This document shows, piece by piece, positions 1 to 8,707 of a stretch of 22,472 nucleotides of DNA. Numbering within the stretch: position 1 is the first letter of the stretch; each line of letters starts with the position of its first letter. The notes under the pieces are model-generated. The model searched no databases, had not been told where the DNA came from, and saw nothing but the letters and a program-made list of their open reading frames with translations. The DNA is taken from positions 1 to 22,472 of the forward strand of contig JAFGJC010000428.1 in assembly GCA_016929305.1 (NCBI GenBank), given 5' to 3'. The DNA comes from a candidate division CSSED10-310 bacterium (GTDB taxonomy: Bacteria; CSSED10-310; JAFGJC01). A program made the translations under genes and the position numbers.

Positions 1-2350
1 CAACAGATCCATCTGTTTTTCTGACCTGGGGAGGTCTTTGAATGAATGTCTTCAGTACCTCCAATGCCTGATAGAGTTCTGCATGTCCCGCACCGCGATC
101 AGGATTTACGAAGTTTGCTGTATCCCACGGCATACCACTCTGCGATTCTGGCGGAGGAGAAAGGAGTATTTGGGAATCATCAGATTTTGGTTTTCTATCA
201 CGGATTCTGCGGTCGGTATGCTCAATCCGTCCCACCGAAACCGCTCCGATTCTTGCCCCATGCTCGTCCTCTGACGGCTTGACAACCATGGACTTTACGG
301 TCTCCAATCTTGGTAACCGCCGCCCAAAAGTTTTCAAGCGCTTAATGTGATCCGGAATTTCCTCCTCATCTCTATGCCGTCGTATCTTTTTCTTCGGAAC
401 AGCTTTGGATTTTCTTTCCAAAAAATCCTGAACAGCAACGGGAGTTGCTACTGTTTCAGGTTTTTCCAAGACTTCCGGTTCTTTTACAGGGCTTACTTTT
501 TCTTCTTTCGGTTTGACAGCCTCTTCAACGACTTCTTTGGCTGGTTCAATCCTTTCGATTTTTTCCATCTCCGGTGTAATCAAAGAAATCGATATCCGCT
601 GCCATCCGGCTTTTTCATTTAAAGCATAAACACCATCAAGTTTCTTATCCTGGACAAAACACTTGTAATCCTGAAGAACAGCAATAAAATCCGTTTTTGA
701 AAATTGCTTTACGGCAGAAGCTTCTGCCCAGAGTTTTTCGATAGATAAAGATTTCTTGTGCCTCTTTAAAATCTTTGCAAGCAACTCCGGTAACTTCCAT
801 GACTCCTGACTCCACTTCGTCAATTCCTCTTGACGCTCAGTCATTTCCGAAATCGACAACATCGGATCAGCCACAAAGTTAAATCTATATTCATTCTCCT
901 CCCGCTTCACGATAGTAATGAGACCAATGCAATCCTTGTACTCAGCCTCGAACAGCGGCAATAAATCCAGCATGGCAGATTTTTTCCGATTCAAGTAAAC
1001 TGGAAACTCATTGCCTTGATTTTGATCGGTAAAAACTGCCTCGTAATATTGTGGAAATTCCGGGAAAATAAGGAGTTCTTCATCGGTTAAAAGAATAAAT
1101 CCTCGCCAGCGTTCAGCGAGTGTAACCGTGTGTACAACCTGATTCTCTCGCATTTCAATATCTATTCTGCCTCTATCCAAGAACTGTTGTTCGGCATTTG
1201 TTAGCTTGTTGACATCCAGTTCACATGGCGGATCGGGCATTTCTGCCGCCATGGCGCTTCTGGGAGGATTCCATGTCGTCCGGTCATCAGCTTCCGCATG
1301 AATCCATCCGGTCAGTGTTTTGACAACTCCCTCATCCTGCATAAGATACTCGACTAACAATTCCCTGTAGAAATCATATTCCATATTACTCAGGTTGATT
1401 TTATAAATGCGGTCAAGCAGTTCTTCTACTGTGAAAACATCACTACTGCCCACAAGACAAGCCTTGACTTTGAAATACTGACTTGAAACTCTGTCTTTGA
1501 TTTTCTGAGGAATCTCAACGACTGTGGGCTCCTGGTCATAATAAAACAATTCCTTGGCACGTTTTAATCGCGAATCCCGTGACAATTTGATTCTCAGATT
1601 TGTTTGTTCCAATTTACGGTTCAGTACCTTTTCAGAAATATTGGATGCAGATAGCTGTTCCCCTGTGGCTTTCAAATGCTCAATGACTTTCTCGAGTTCC
1701 GGTCTAGTTACATTATGTATTGGCTTGGGAGGTTTTTTCTTGGGTTTTGCCGTCCGTAACGCAAATCGGTTGCCAGGTTGCCGCTTGATCTTGTTATCTT
1801 CTCTTGGCAAAAATATAACTTCCGATTTCTTTAGATCATGCTCTGATTCAATAATCTTGTATATTTCCGAAAAGCTGAGTGGCCGCTCCTTATCTTTTAA
1901 GATTTGGTGAACAAGCGTGTTGATGATTTTTCGATTCGCGAGATAATAATAATCTTTGTTCTTATAATTAATCTTGTTAAATCGATCATCGTTTTCAATA
2001 TCGATATCAACCGTTTGCGGCGGCAAATTCTGTTTCTTCGCCACCATCTTGACAATATCTTTTTTGGCTAACGGTGCATTTGACGAAGCTATCAATTCAG
2101 ACACCAGATCCATTGTAGATTCGCCCGATTTTAGCTTATAATCTTTTTTCTTTTGTTCAAGATCCTTATCCTGTTCAAGTATTCGTTGGAGCATTTTTTC
2201 AAATTGCGATTTAGGAATCGTTTTACACATATATTCCTGAACATGGTCAGCGATTTCCGATAATGAATGCTCCTTCCCATCCATAAGCACCTGACGGATA
2301 AGTGCACTCATTGTGAAGCCAGATCCATCTTGCTGTTTCCTTTTGGCCAT
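1..2350 (-). CDS. Multi-winged-helix-like hypothetical protein, 3' end outside the window
   Basis: The frame is open for 783 codons from the ATG at 2348-2350 to the left edge, so the C-terminus is missing. A GAAGGAG-type ribosome site lies just upstream on the minus strand. I do not recognise the full-length family. The N-terminal half looks like consecutive winged-helix units of about 60-75 residues, each with a helix, a second helix after a short loop and a wing ending in a Tyr/Leu-rich strand: about 12-75, 78-139, 141-200, 216-280 and 296-350. A further unit is at 518-583. The pattern loosely recalls HARE-HTH or other helix-turn-helix modules. Residues about 390-515 form a different, probably globular region. 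Residues about 598-640 are Pro/Glu/Lys-rich and probably disordered, followed by a basic stretch (RKSKAVPKKKIRRHRDEEE near 646-664). There is no signal peptide or membrane segment. DNA or RNA binding is inferred from fold pattern only. Confidence 0.8.
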   Translation of the reverse strand, partial: MAKRKQQDGSGFTMSALIRQVLMDGKEHSLSEIADHVQEYMCKTIPKSQFEKMLQRILEQDKDLEQKKKDYKLKSGESTMDLVSELIASSNAPLAKKDIVKMVAKKQNLPPQTVDIDIENDDRFNKINYKNKDYYYLANRKIINTLVHQILKDKERPLSFSEIYKIIESEHDLKKSEVIFLPREDNKIKRQPGNRFALRTAKPKKKPPKPIHNVTRPELEKVIEHLKATGEQLSASNISEKVLNRKLEQTNLRIKLSRDSRLKRAKELFYYDQEPTVVEIPQKIKDRVSSQYFKVKACLVGSSDVFTVEELLDRIYKINLSNMEYDFYRELLVEYLMQDEGVVKTLTGWIHAEADDRTTWNPPRSAMAAEMPDPPCELDVNKLTNAEQQFLDRGRIDIEMRENQVVHTVTLAERWRGFILLTDEELLIFPEFPQYYEAVFTDQNQGNEFPVYLNRKKSAMLDLLPLFEAEYKDCIGLITIVKREENEYRFNFVADPMLSISEMTERQEELTKWSQESWKLPELLAKILKRHKKSLSIEKLWAEASAVKQFSKTDFIAVLQDYKCFVQDKKLDGVYALNEKAGWQRISISLITPEMEKIERIEPAKEVVEEAVKPKEEKVSPVKEPEVLEKPETVATPVAVQDFLERKSKAVPKKKIRRHRDEEEIPDHIKRLKTFGRRLPRLETVKSMVVKPSEDEHGARIGAVSVGRIEHTDRRIRDRKPKSDDSQILLSPPPESQSGMPWDTANFVNPDRGAGHAELYQALEVLKTFIQRPPQVRKTDGSV

Positions 2351-2406
2351 GAAACTTCTTCTCCTTCTTCAGGAGCCAAAATCCCGTGTTACGGCTCCAA
2401 ACTGGC

Positions 2407-2422
2407 AAATACTAAAGTATTT
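2407..2422. repeat. Short perfect inverted repeat, possible operator
   Basis: AAATACT-AA-AGTATTT has 7-base arms and a 2-base centre. It lies 57 bases upstream of the start codon of the minus-strand winged-helix gene, where its promoter would be expected. It could be an operator, possibly for autoregulation, but AT-rich palindromes of this size also arise by chance. Confidence 0.35.
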
Positions 2423-2526
2423 TAAAAGTAAAGTCTAGCAACATGTGAAATTTCCAATAATGCGTTTTTGAGTAAGAGATACCACACCTTGTCATTTTGA
2501 TACGGAAAAATAACGGACCACACGGC

Positions 2527-2555
2527 TTGACACCGTTCTACCTCTCCCCTAACAT
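2527..2555 (+). promoter_or_regulatory. Sigma70-type promoter candidate for pilB operon
   Basis: TTGACA at 2527-2532, a 17-base spacer, and TAACAT at 2550-2555. Transcription would start about 25-30 bases before the pilB ATG, whose ribosome site AGAGGG is at 2578-2583. The -35 is perfect and the -10 matches four of six consensus positions. Confidence 0.5.
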
Positions 2556-2588
2556 CCACAATGGTCAACATACTATGAGAGGGCAATT

Positions 2589-4280
2589 ATGGAACACTGG
2601 AGTGAAGAAAAAATCGCAAAAACGCTTCTGGACAATGGCGTGATTACTGAAAAACAATATCAAGAAGCTATCCGACTGCAGAGAGACAGCGGTAAAAAAA
2701 TTTCTAAAATAATTTGCGACTTGAATATATCTCAACCACTGAAAATCAACAGCACATTGGCGCTTAAAGGTTGCACCGACCTCGATTCTTATATTCCCTC
2801 AACCGAACTTATCGAAAAATTTAAAGAAGAAGATGTCAGGAAATATGAAGTTATGCCGTTGTTTATTATGGGTTCACAAATTTATGTCGCCATGACAAAT
2901 CCAACCGACTATGAAGCGCTGCAGATGATTCGCTTCGCTTCAGGTTTTTCACAAATCCGCAACGTTGTCGCTCAACCGGAAGATGTCAAAAAGATGATTG
3001 ACAAGTTTTATGGCCGTCGTGGAGCGATTATCGAGGCCATGAAGGAGGTTAACCTTAGGAAACCGACTGAGTCGGCTGAGTTGAAATACCGGAATTTTGG
3101 AACGACAGTAGCAGATGCTCCTATTGTAAAACTTGTGGACGAATATATTGAACGAGGTATATCGGAAAATGCTTCGGATATCCATTTTGAGCCACAAGCT
3201 GATGGGCTTCGAGTCAGAATGAGAATAGACGGGCTTCTGCACACGATTGAGACGATACCATTCAGCCTTGTCGGACCGCTGACATCACGTATTAAAATCA
3301 TGGCTCAAATGAAAATAGATCTCCGTATGGTTCCCCAGGACGGAAGATTCTCTAAAACGGTCAGTAATGACGAAATTGATTTCAGAGTGTCATCTTTCCC
3401 GGGAATATTTGGTGAATCGCTCGTTTTAAGAATTCTTCGGCGGACTATGCGGATACCGATCAATGAACTGGGTTTTTCCGCAAACATCCTGGCTGATTTC
3501 CATAAAGCTCTTCAAAATGATAAAGGCATTTTTCTAGTTACCGGTCCGACAGGATGCGGTAAAACAACAACTCTGGTTTCCATACTGCATGAAGTAAAAG
3601 ACCCCTCCAAAAAAATTGTCACATTGGAAAATCCTGTTGAATATCAAATCGACGGAGCGGTTCAGGGACAAATTCACCCTCAGGCAGGATTTACTTTTTC
3701 AAAAGGTCTGCGTGCTATTTTAAGACATGATCCAAATATTATTATGGTTGCTGAAATACGAGATCCGGAAACGGCAGCAATAGCTATAGAAGCCGGTTTA
3801 ACAGGGCACTTTGTTCTCTCGACTCTACATACAAATAATGCGCCGAGTACAATTATTCGACTGTTGGAAATGGGTGTTGAACCCTATATCCTCTCTTCAT
3901 CCCTGATCGGTGTTTTAGCTCAGAGACTTGTTCGAACGATCTGCCCAGATTGCCGACAGCCATACACACCTGCAAAATCAATATTGAAAACTGTTGGTTT
4001 GAAGGAAATTCCCAAAAACTTTCAACTCTTCAATGGAAAAGGGTGCAGTAAATGCCGAAATACCGGTTTCAGAGGTAGGACAGGGATTTTTGAATTGATG
4101 CTAGTTTCCGAACGAATGCGCCATATGATCATTAGTCAGTCAGGATCTGCGGATGTTGAAATCGAAGCTAAAAAAACCGGCATGCGATCTCTTCGGGAAG
4201 ATGGAATTCGAAAAGCTCTGCAGGGCATTACGACACTGGAAGAAATCATGGGAGTTACGCAAGAAATATCCGGAGAATAA
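2589..4280 (+). CDS. pilB: Type IV pilus assembly / type II secretion ATPase (PilB/GspE family)
   Basis: Cytoplasmic hexameric ATPase that powers pilus extension or pseudopilus assembly. It has 563 residues, normal for PilB/GspE. The N-terminal domain (about 1-145) is of the GspE_N/MshEN type. The ATPase core shows Walker A GPTGCGKTT at 319-327, the Asp box TLENPVEY at 345-352, a Walker B-like IIMVAEIRD at 384-391 (usually VGEIRD, here VAEIRD), and the His box STLHTNNA at 411-418. A zinc-binding tetracysteine is complete: CPDC at 452-455 and CSKC at 486-489. This favours an extension/assembly ATPase over a PilT retraction motor. The ATG follows AGAGGG by 5 bases. It is first in a plus-strand set with EF-G, aroC-like and aroB genes. 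No PilC, PilT, pilin or Gsp genes are in the window, so PilB and GspE cannot be told apart from context. Confidence 0.93.
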   Translation: MEHWSEEKIAKTLLDNGVITEKQYQEAIRLQRDSGKKISKIICDLNISQPLKINSTLALKGCTDLDSYIPSTELIEKFKEEDVRKYEVMPLFIMGSQIYVAMTNPTDYEALQMIRFASGFSQIRNVVAQPEDVKKMIDKFYGRRGAIIEAMKEVNLRKPTESAELKYRNFGTTVADAPIVKLVDEYIERGISENASDIHFEPQADGLRVRMRIDGLLHTIETIPFSLVGPLTSRIKIMAQMKIDLRMVPQDGRFSKTVSNDEIDFRVSSFPGIFGESLVLRILRRTMRIPINELGFSANILADFHKALQNDKGIFLVTGPTGCGKTTTLVSILHEVKDPSKKIVTLENPVEYQIDGAVQGQIHPQAGFTFSKGLRAILRHDPNIIMVAEIRDPETAAIAIEAGLTGHFVLSTLHTNNAPSTIIRLLEMGVEPYILSSSLIGVLAQRLVRTICPDCRQPYTPAKSILKTVGLKEIPKNFQLFNGKGCSKCRNTGFRGRTGIFELMLVSERMRHMIISQSGSADVEIEAKKTGMRSLREDGIRKALQGITTLEEIMGVTQEISGE

Positions 4281-4295
4281 AATTGGGAGTTGTTT

Positions 4296-6353
4296 ATGGT
4301 CGCGAAACCCTCCAATGTTAAAATCGAAAGCATACGAAACATCGGTATCATGGCACATATTGATGCCGGGAAAACGACACTGACCGAACGAATTCTGTTT
4401 TATACCGGTTATTCCTATAAAATTGGGGAGGTCGATGAAGGTTCCACCATTATGGATTGGATGGAACAGGAGCGCAATCGCGGCATTACAATAACTTCAG
4501 CCGCAATAACCGTGGCGTTTCAAAATCACCAAATCAACATTATCGATACTCCCGGACACGTTGATTTTACTGCGGAAGTAGAACGTTGCTTGCGAGTTCT
4601 TGATGGAGCTGTTGCCGTGTTTTGTGCAGTTGGCGGCGTTGAACCCCAATCCGAGACCGTCTGGCATCAAGCGGATCGATATCGTATACCCCGAATTGTG
4701 TTTATCAACAAGAACGATCGAATTGGAGCGGATTTTTTTAATGTTCTTGAGATGATCCATACCAAGCTTCACGCAATTCCTCTCGCACTTCAGCTTCCGA
4801 TTGGTATCGAGTCAGATTTCAAAGGAATTGTGGATTTAATTGAAATGCACGCACTCATCTGGGCTGGTGATGGACTGGATTATTCAGTCCAGCCAATACC
4901 GGATGATATGATGGAGTTGGCAGCAAAGTGGCGTGAGAAACTTATTGAGACTTTATCTGAGCGTAATGAGGAACTTCTGGCACTCTATTGCGAAGGCTCC
5001 GAAATCTCAAAGGATCTTCTAAAACGGATCATCCGCCAGCAAACGTTAAAAACTAATGTGTTTCCTGTCTTCTGCGGTGCAGCATTAAAAAACAAGGGAA
5101 TTCAACCCATCACGAACGCTATCATCGATTACCTTCCGTCACCCAAGGATGTTCCTCCTGTAGTAGCAACACGCGTTAGTAACAACGAAGAAGTTCTTCG
5201 TTACCCTGATCCGAAAGAACCATTCACAGGTTTGATTTTCAAAGTACAAAACGATCCAGAAAGACGAAAATTGTTTTATCTTCGAGTTTACTCTGGGAAA
5301 TTAGAACATCCCTACAAAGTAATCAATGCAAGATCGGGTGAAGAAGAGCGTGTTGGTCGCCTTTTCCGCATGTTTGCCAATAAACGTGAGCGAGTTGATT
5401 ATGTGGGCACGGGAGATATTGCTACCATCATCGGACTTAAGACCACCGTTACCGGCGACACATTGTGCTCAGGTGATATTGTTACACTGGAATCGATGGA
5501 TTTCCCCAAACCGGTTATATTCGTCGCTATCGAACCTAAAACAGTTGCTGATCAACAGAAAATGGAAGGCGCTCTCAATGCTCTGGCCGATGAAGATCCG
5601 ACCTTCAGAGTTCATCAGGATCCAGACACTGGTCAAACAATTATTTCGGGAATGGGTGAGTTGCACCTGGAAATTCTCACGGAAAGACTCACCAGGGATT
5701 TTCATGTCAATGCCAAGATCGGAAAACCGCAGGTTGCCTTTCGAGAAAGCATCAAAAGCAAAGGTATGCACGAAGAAAAATTTACACGTCAGATCGGGGG
5801 CACAGAACATTTTGCTCATGTCGCTCTTAAAGTTCAACCGGGTAAACGTTCCAGCGGTTTTAAATTCAATGTGATCGTCCCTGAAGATATCCTGCCGCAA
5901 AAATTTGTTGCCGATACCAGAAAAGGTATCGAAGACAGTCTCTCTGCGGGTATTCAGTATGGATATCCCGTTGAAGATATTGAAGTAACGTTGATCGGAG
6001 GCAGTTACCAATCCGATCATTCCTCATCTGAAGATTTTCAGTTTGTTGCCGGAAAAGCCTTTCGAGAAGCGTGTCTGAAAGCTGATCCTGTTCTCCTCTC
6101 CCCAATAATGGCTGTTGAGATCCTGCTGCCCAAAGAATTTTTAGGCGATGTCATTGGCAATCTGCAAATGCGCAAGGGCGATGTTCAAGGTATTGACACG
6201 CGTAAGCTTATCCAGATCATTAGAGCGCTGGTGCCGTTACAGAACATGTTTGGTTATGCAACTGATCTCAGATCGTTGACACAGGGAAGAGCAACCTATA
6301 CCATGCAATTATCGCACTTTGCAGAAGTTGAAACGGAAAAGTCAGCATCATAA
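4296..6353 (+). CDS. fusA: Elongation factor G-type translational GTPase
   Basis: Ribosomal translocase-type GTPase, 685 residues, close to the family length. G1 AHIDAGKTT at 20-28; switch Thr in GITIT at 63-67; G3 DTPGH at 84-88; G4 NKND at 138-141; G5 region CGAALKNKG at 260-268, where most EF-Gs read GSA, so the G5 Ser is Ala. Domains II-V follow, with ISGMGELHLEI at 450-460 and the C-terminal MFGYATDLRSLTQGRATY at 651-668. I start at the ATG at 4296 because GGGAG at 4285-4289 is 6 bases upstream; an in-frame TTG at 4290 is too close to it. The gene lies 15 bases after pilB and not in a str operon (no rpsL, rpsG or tuf), so it may be a second, EF-G2-like paralogue. That point is inference. 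Confidence 0.92.
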   Translation: MVAKPSNVKIESIRNIGIMAHIDAGKTTLTERILFYTGYSYKIGEVDEGSTIMDWMEQERNRGITITSAAITVAFQNHQINIIDTPGHVDFTAEVERCLRVLDGAVAVFCAVGGVEPQSETVWHQADRYRIPRIVFINKNDRIGADFFNVLEMIHTKLHAIPLALQLPIGIESDFKGIVDLIEMHALIWAGDGLDYSVQPIPDDMMELAAKWREKLIETLSERNEELLALYCEGSEISKDLLKRIIRQQTLKTNVFPVFCGAALKNKGIQPITNAIIDYLPSPKDVPPVVATRVSNNEEVLRYPDPKEPFTGLIFKVQNDPERRKLFYLRVYSGKLEHPYKVINARSGEEERVGRLFRMFANKRERVDYVGTGDIATIIGLKTTVTGDTLCSGDIVTLESMDFPKPVIFVAIEPKTVADQQKMEGALNALADEDPTFRVHQDPDTGQTIISGMGELHLEILTERLTRDFHVNAKIGKPQVAFRESIKSKGMHEEKFTRQIGGTEHFAHVALKVQPGKRSSGFKFNVIVPEDILPQKFVADTRKGIEDSLSAGIQYGYPVEDIEVTLIGGSYQSDHSSSEDFQFVAGKAFREACLKADPVLLSPIMAVEILLPKEFLGDVIGNLQMRKGDVQGIDTRKLIQIIRALVPLQNMFGYATDLRSLTQGRATYTMQLSHFAEVETEKSAS

Positions 6354-6370
6354 AGGGGGATTTAGAAAAA

Positions 6371-7588
6371 ATGACTGCTGTTAGACTCGTAACAGCAGGG
6401 GAATCCCACGGATTTTCACTGCTGGCCATTCTTGAAGGAATCCCTTCAGGATTAGCTGTTGAACCTGAGACGATAAATGTTCAACTGGCAAGACTACACT
6501 CAGCTTATAACCTGTCCGATGAAAGCTTCGTCTACAGCGAGGAGGACGAGGTTTCGATTTTGTCGGGAATCCGCTCCGGAGAAACACTGGGAATTCCAAT
6601 TGTTCTCCAGATAGAAAACCGCCATGCCGGCTTGGCACAGACAGTACTGCTTCACTCCATAGAAAAACGTGTTATGGGAGCCTGGAGCACTCCCCGACCG
6701 GGATATGCGGATCTTGCCGGTGCAATAAAATATGGTTATCGGGATTTAAGGTATGTTGAAGAACGGGCAGGAGCTAGAGAGACAGTGATCAGAGTTGCAG
6801 CCGGTACAATTGCCCGTCGACTTCTTCTGCATTTTGGTATCGATGTTTTCAGCCATGTGATCAGGATTGGCAAGGAGGAGGTCGGAATAATCATCAAAGA
6901 TATGGATGAATTGAGATCACTGGCAGAAGTTTCATCCGTGAAGTGTGTTGATCCAGAGGCTGCAAATCGAATGATCCTTGCCCTGGAAGCCGCTCGACGA
7001 ACCGGTGACACGTTGGGAGGTATCTTTGAAATTATTTGCACGGGTTCCCCTATTGGACTCGGATCGTATTCACAATGGGATAAGCGTATCGATGCGAGAA
7101 TAGCCCATGCGATGATGAGTATTCCCGGTGTGAGAGGTGTCGAATTTGGCGATGGATTCAAATCCGTTTCCAAATCTTCCTATGGCGCTCATGACCCCCT
7201 CTATATCAAAAAAACAAAAAAGCGTGATCAACCCAATATTGTATATCGCTGCACAAATCATGCCGGTGGTATAGAAGGCGGGATTACCAATGGAAGCCCC
7301 ATCACTCTGCGATGCGCTATGGCACCGGTACCAAGCCCTATGAAACCCATGCCATCAGTTAATTTGCAGACAATGCGTCCTGATCAGCCTCCCCAAACCT
7401 TTGGTGAAATCTGTGCTGTTGGTCCTATGAGTGTTGTGGCTGAATCGATGCTCTCAATAATCCTAGCAGATTGTATTGTTGAAAAATTCGGCGGTGATTC
7501 TCTGGACGAAATGCTCGAGAATTTCGAAGCTTATAAAGAAAGACTTCCATTCAGCGTGCTTTCAGAAACTCCCGAAGATGATTATTAA
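6371..7588 (+). CDS. aroC: Divergent chorismate synthase homologue with altered active-site residues
   Basis: Chorismate synthase converts EPSP to chorismate using reduced FMN. The 405-residue product is clearly of this family: GESHGFSLLAILEGIP at 10-25, TPRPGYADLAGAIKYG at 107-122, ERAGARETVIRVAAG at 131-145, TNHAGGIEGGITNG at 295-308, VVAESM at 355-360. Several near-invariant features differ. The RPGHAD His (His106 of Neurospora crassa) is Tyr112. The His of the usual bacterial KYxHRD is Tyr123. The RQxGYGRGxR segment is replaced by ARLHSAYNLSDES at 40-52. ERSSARET reads ERAGARET. The RSD before CAV is Phe344-Gly345-Glu346. The first His (GESHG, His13) is kept. It sits 17 bases after EF-G and 24 before aroB; AGGGGGA lies 10 bases before the ATG. 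It could be a working but unusual AroC or a paralogue with another reaction. Family confidence is high; function is uncertain. Confidence 0.85.
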   Translation: MTAVRLVTAGESHGFSLLAILEGIPSGLAVEPETINVQLARLHSAYNLSDESFVYSEEDEVSILSGIRSGETLGIPIVLQIENRHAGLAQTVLLHSIEKRVMGAWSTPRPGYADLAGAIKYGYRDLRYVEERAGARETVIRVAAGTIARRLLLHFGIDVFSHVIRIGKEEVGIIIKDMDELRSLAEVSSVKCVDPEAANRMILALEAARRTGDTLGGIFEIICTGSPIGLGSYSQWDKRIDARIAHAMMSIPGVRGVEFGDGFKSVSKSSYGAHDPLYIKKTKKRDQPNIVYRCTNHAGGIEGGITNGSPITLRCAMAPVPSPMKPMPSVNLQTMRPDQPPQTFGEICAVGPMSVVAESMLSIILADCIVEKFGGDSLDEMLENFEAYKERLPFSVLSETPEDDY

Positions 7589-7612
7589 TTTTGAATAGGT
7601 GCGCGGCAATCC

Positions 7613-8707
7613 ATGTCGTCGTTTCAACAAATAAATATAAATCTCGGCAAGCGCTCATATAAGATTTATACTGGATATGATATATGGCAATATCTGCCGC
7701 GATTTCTTCCAGCCCAATATTCTAACTCACATAGCTGCATTATCTCCGACAGCAACGTCTTTTCTCTTTACGGAAAGCAAATCCAAACCTATCTTTGCAA
7801 CTTTCTCGATTTTGCCGAACCATTTGTCATACCGGCAGGTGAAAACTCCAAAAACAGTCTGATGCTGTCTGCTTGCTATGACCATTTCGTTTCCCAGAAT
7901 ATCGACCGCAAATCACTTATAATCGTTTTGGGTGGAGGTGTCACTTCGGATTTGGGAGGATATGCGGCAGCAACGTTCATGAGAGGAGTCGCATGGTTGA
8001 TTATTCCGACAACAATACTCGCTCAATGTGACGCCTCGATAGGTGGTAAAACCGGTATCAATCTTCCACAAGGGAAAAATCTCGTGGGAGCGTTTCATCA
8101 ACCGGTAATGGTATGTTCCGATACTAAAGTGCTTCACACTCTCCCAACTCAACATGCAGTCAACGGAATGGCGGAAATCATAAAAATGTCATTAATCGGC
8201 AGTCATTCGCTGTTTGCACAGCTTCAGCAAACCGGTTCTGCAATCTACGAAGACTATTCCGGATCACTCTTGCAGGCAATTCATACATGCTGCAAACTCA
8301 AAGCTCAAATTGTATCTTCTGACGAAAAAGAACAAGGGTTGCGCGCCATATTAAATTTAGGACACACCATCGGGCATGCCATCGAAACTCTGAAAAATTA
8401 CAAGAATATTCTGCATGGTGAAGCAATCGCCATAGGTATGTGTGCAGCAGCATTCGTATCTGAACAGTTGCAGATGATATCCACACCGGAACGCATGTGC
8501 ATAATTGACCTGATTCACACGATGGGATTACCCGTCAATCTTGAAAAAGAGCTGGTTGATGATGTTCTCGATCAACTCCTCAAAGATAAAAAACACCATT
8601 CTGGAAAACTGACGTTTATTGTACCTGAAAAGATTGGCAAATCAGCAGTTTTCAATGATTTCGATATCGATCTAATACGAAGTGGGCTGGGCTGTATCAG
8701 CCGATGA
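7613..8707 (+). CDS. aroB: 3-Dehydroquinate synthase
   Basis: NAD- and metal-dependent second step of the shikimate pathway, converting DAHP to 3-dehydroquinate. It has 364 residues, the usual length. Nucleotide-site motif GGGVTSDLGGYAAATFMRG at 107-125; PTTILAQCDASIGGKTGIN at 132-150; GKNLVGAFHQP at 154-164. Metal ligands are Glu188 (in MAEIIK), His251 (in NLGHTIGH) and His268 (in LHGEA). The substrate-binding Lys and Arg residues expected around KAQIV, GLRAILN and KDKKHHSG are all present, so this looks like a true dehydroquinate synthase and not a valiolone- or DOI-type cyclase. It follows aroC by 24 bases, with a weak AGGTG ribosome site. Its last 36 bases overlap the 3' end of the convergent glycosyltransferase gene. 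No aroK is adjacent. Confidence 0.94.
   Translation: MSSFQQININLGKRSYKIYTGYDIWQYLPRFLPAQYSNSHSCIISDSNVFSLYGKQIQTYLCNFLDFAEPFVIPAGENSKNSLMLSACYDHFVSQNIDRKSLIIVLGGGVTSDLGGYAAATFMRGVAWLIIPTTILAQCDASIGGKTGINLPQGKNLVGAFHQPVMVCSDTKVLHTLPTQHAVNGMAEIIKMSLIGSHSLFAQLQQTGSAIYEDYSGSLLQAIHTCCKLKAQIVSSDEKEQGLRAILNLGHTIGHAIETLKNYKNILHGEAIAIGMCAAAFVSEQLQMISTPERMCIIDLIHTMGLPVNLEKELVDDVLDQLLKDKKHHSGKLTFIVPEKIGKSAVFNDFDIDLIRSGLGCISR

Noticed and set aside
347..622. Plus-strand reading frame rich in Phe
   Set aside because: It is antisense to the continuous 783-codon minus-strand frame; Phe-rich composition is the mirror of Glu/Lys codons. The frame at 1554-1910 is rejected for the same reason.
5469..6020. Minus-strand 183-codon frame inside EF-G
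   Set aside because: Antisense shadow of a strongly conserved gene, without a ribosome site or recognisable domain. The plus-strand frame at 5326-5874 is also a shadow.
7613..8707. AroB homologue as a specialised sugar-phosphate cyclase (valiolone or DOI synthase)
   Set aside because: All dehydroquinate synthase metal and substrate residues that can be placed are retained, and it adjoins an aroC homologue.
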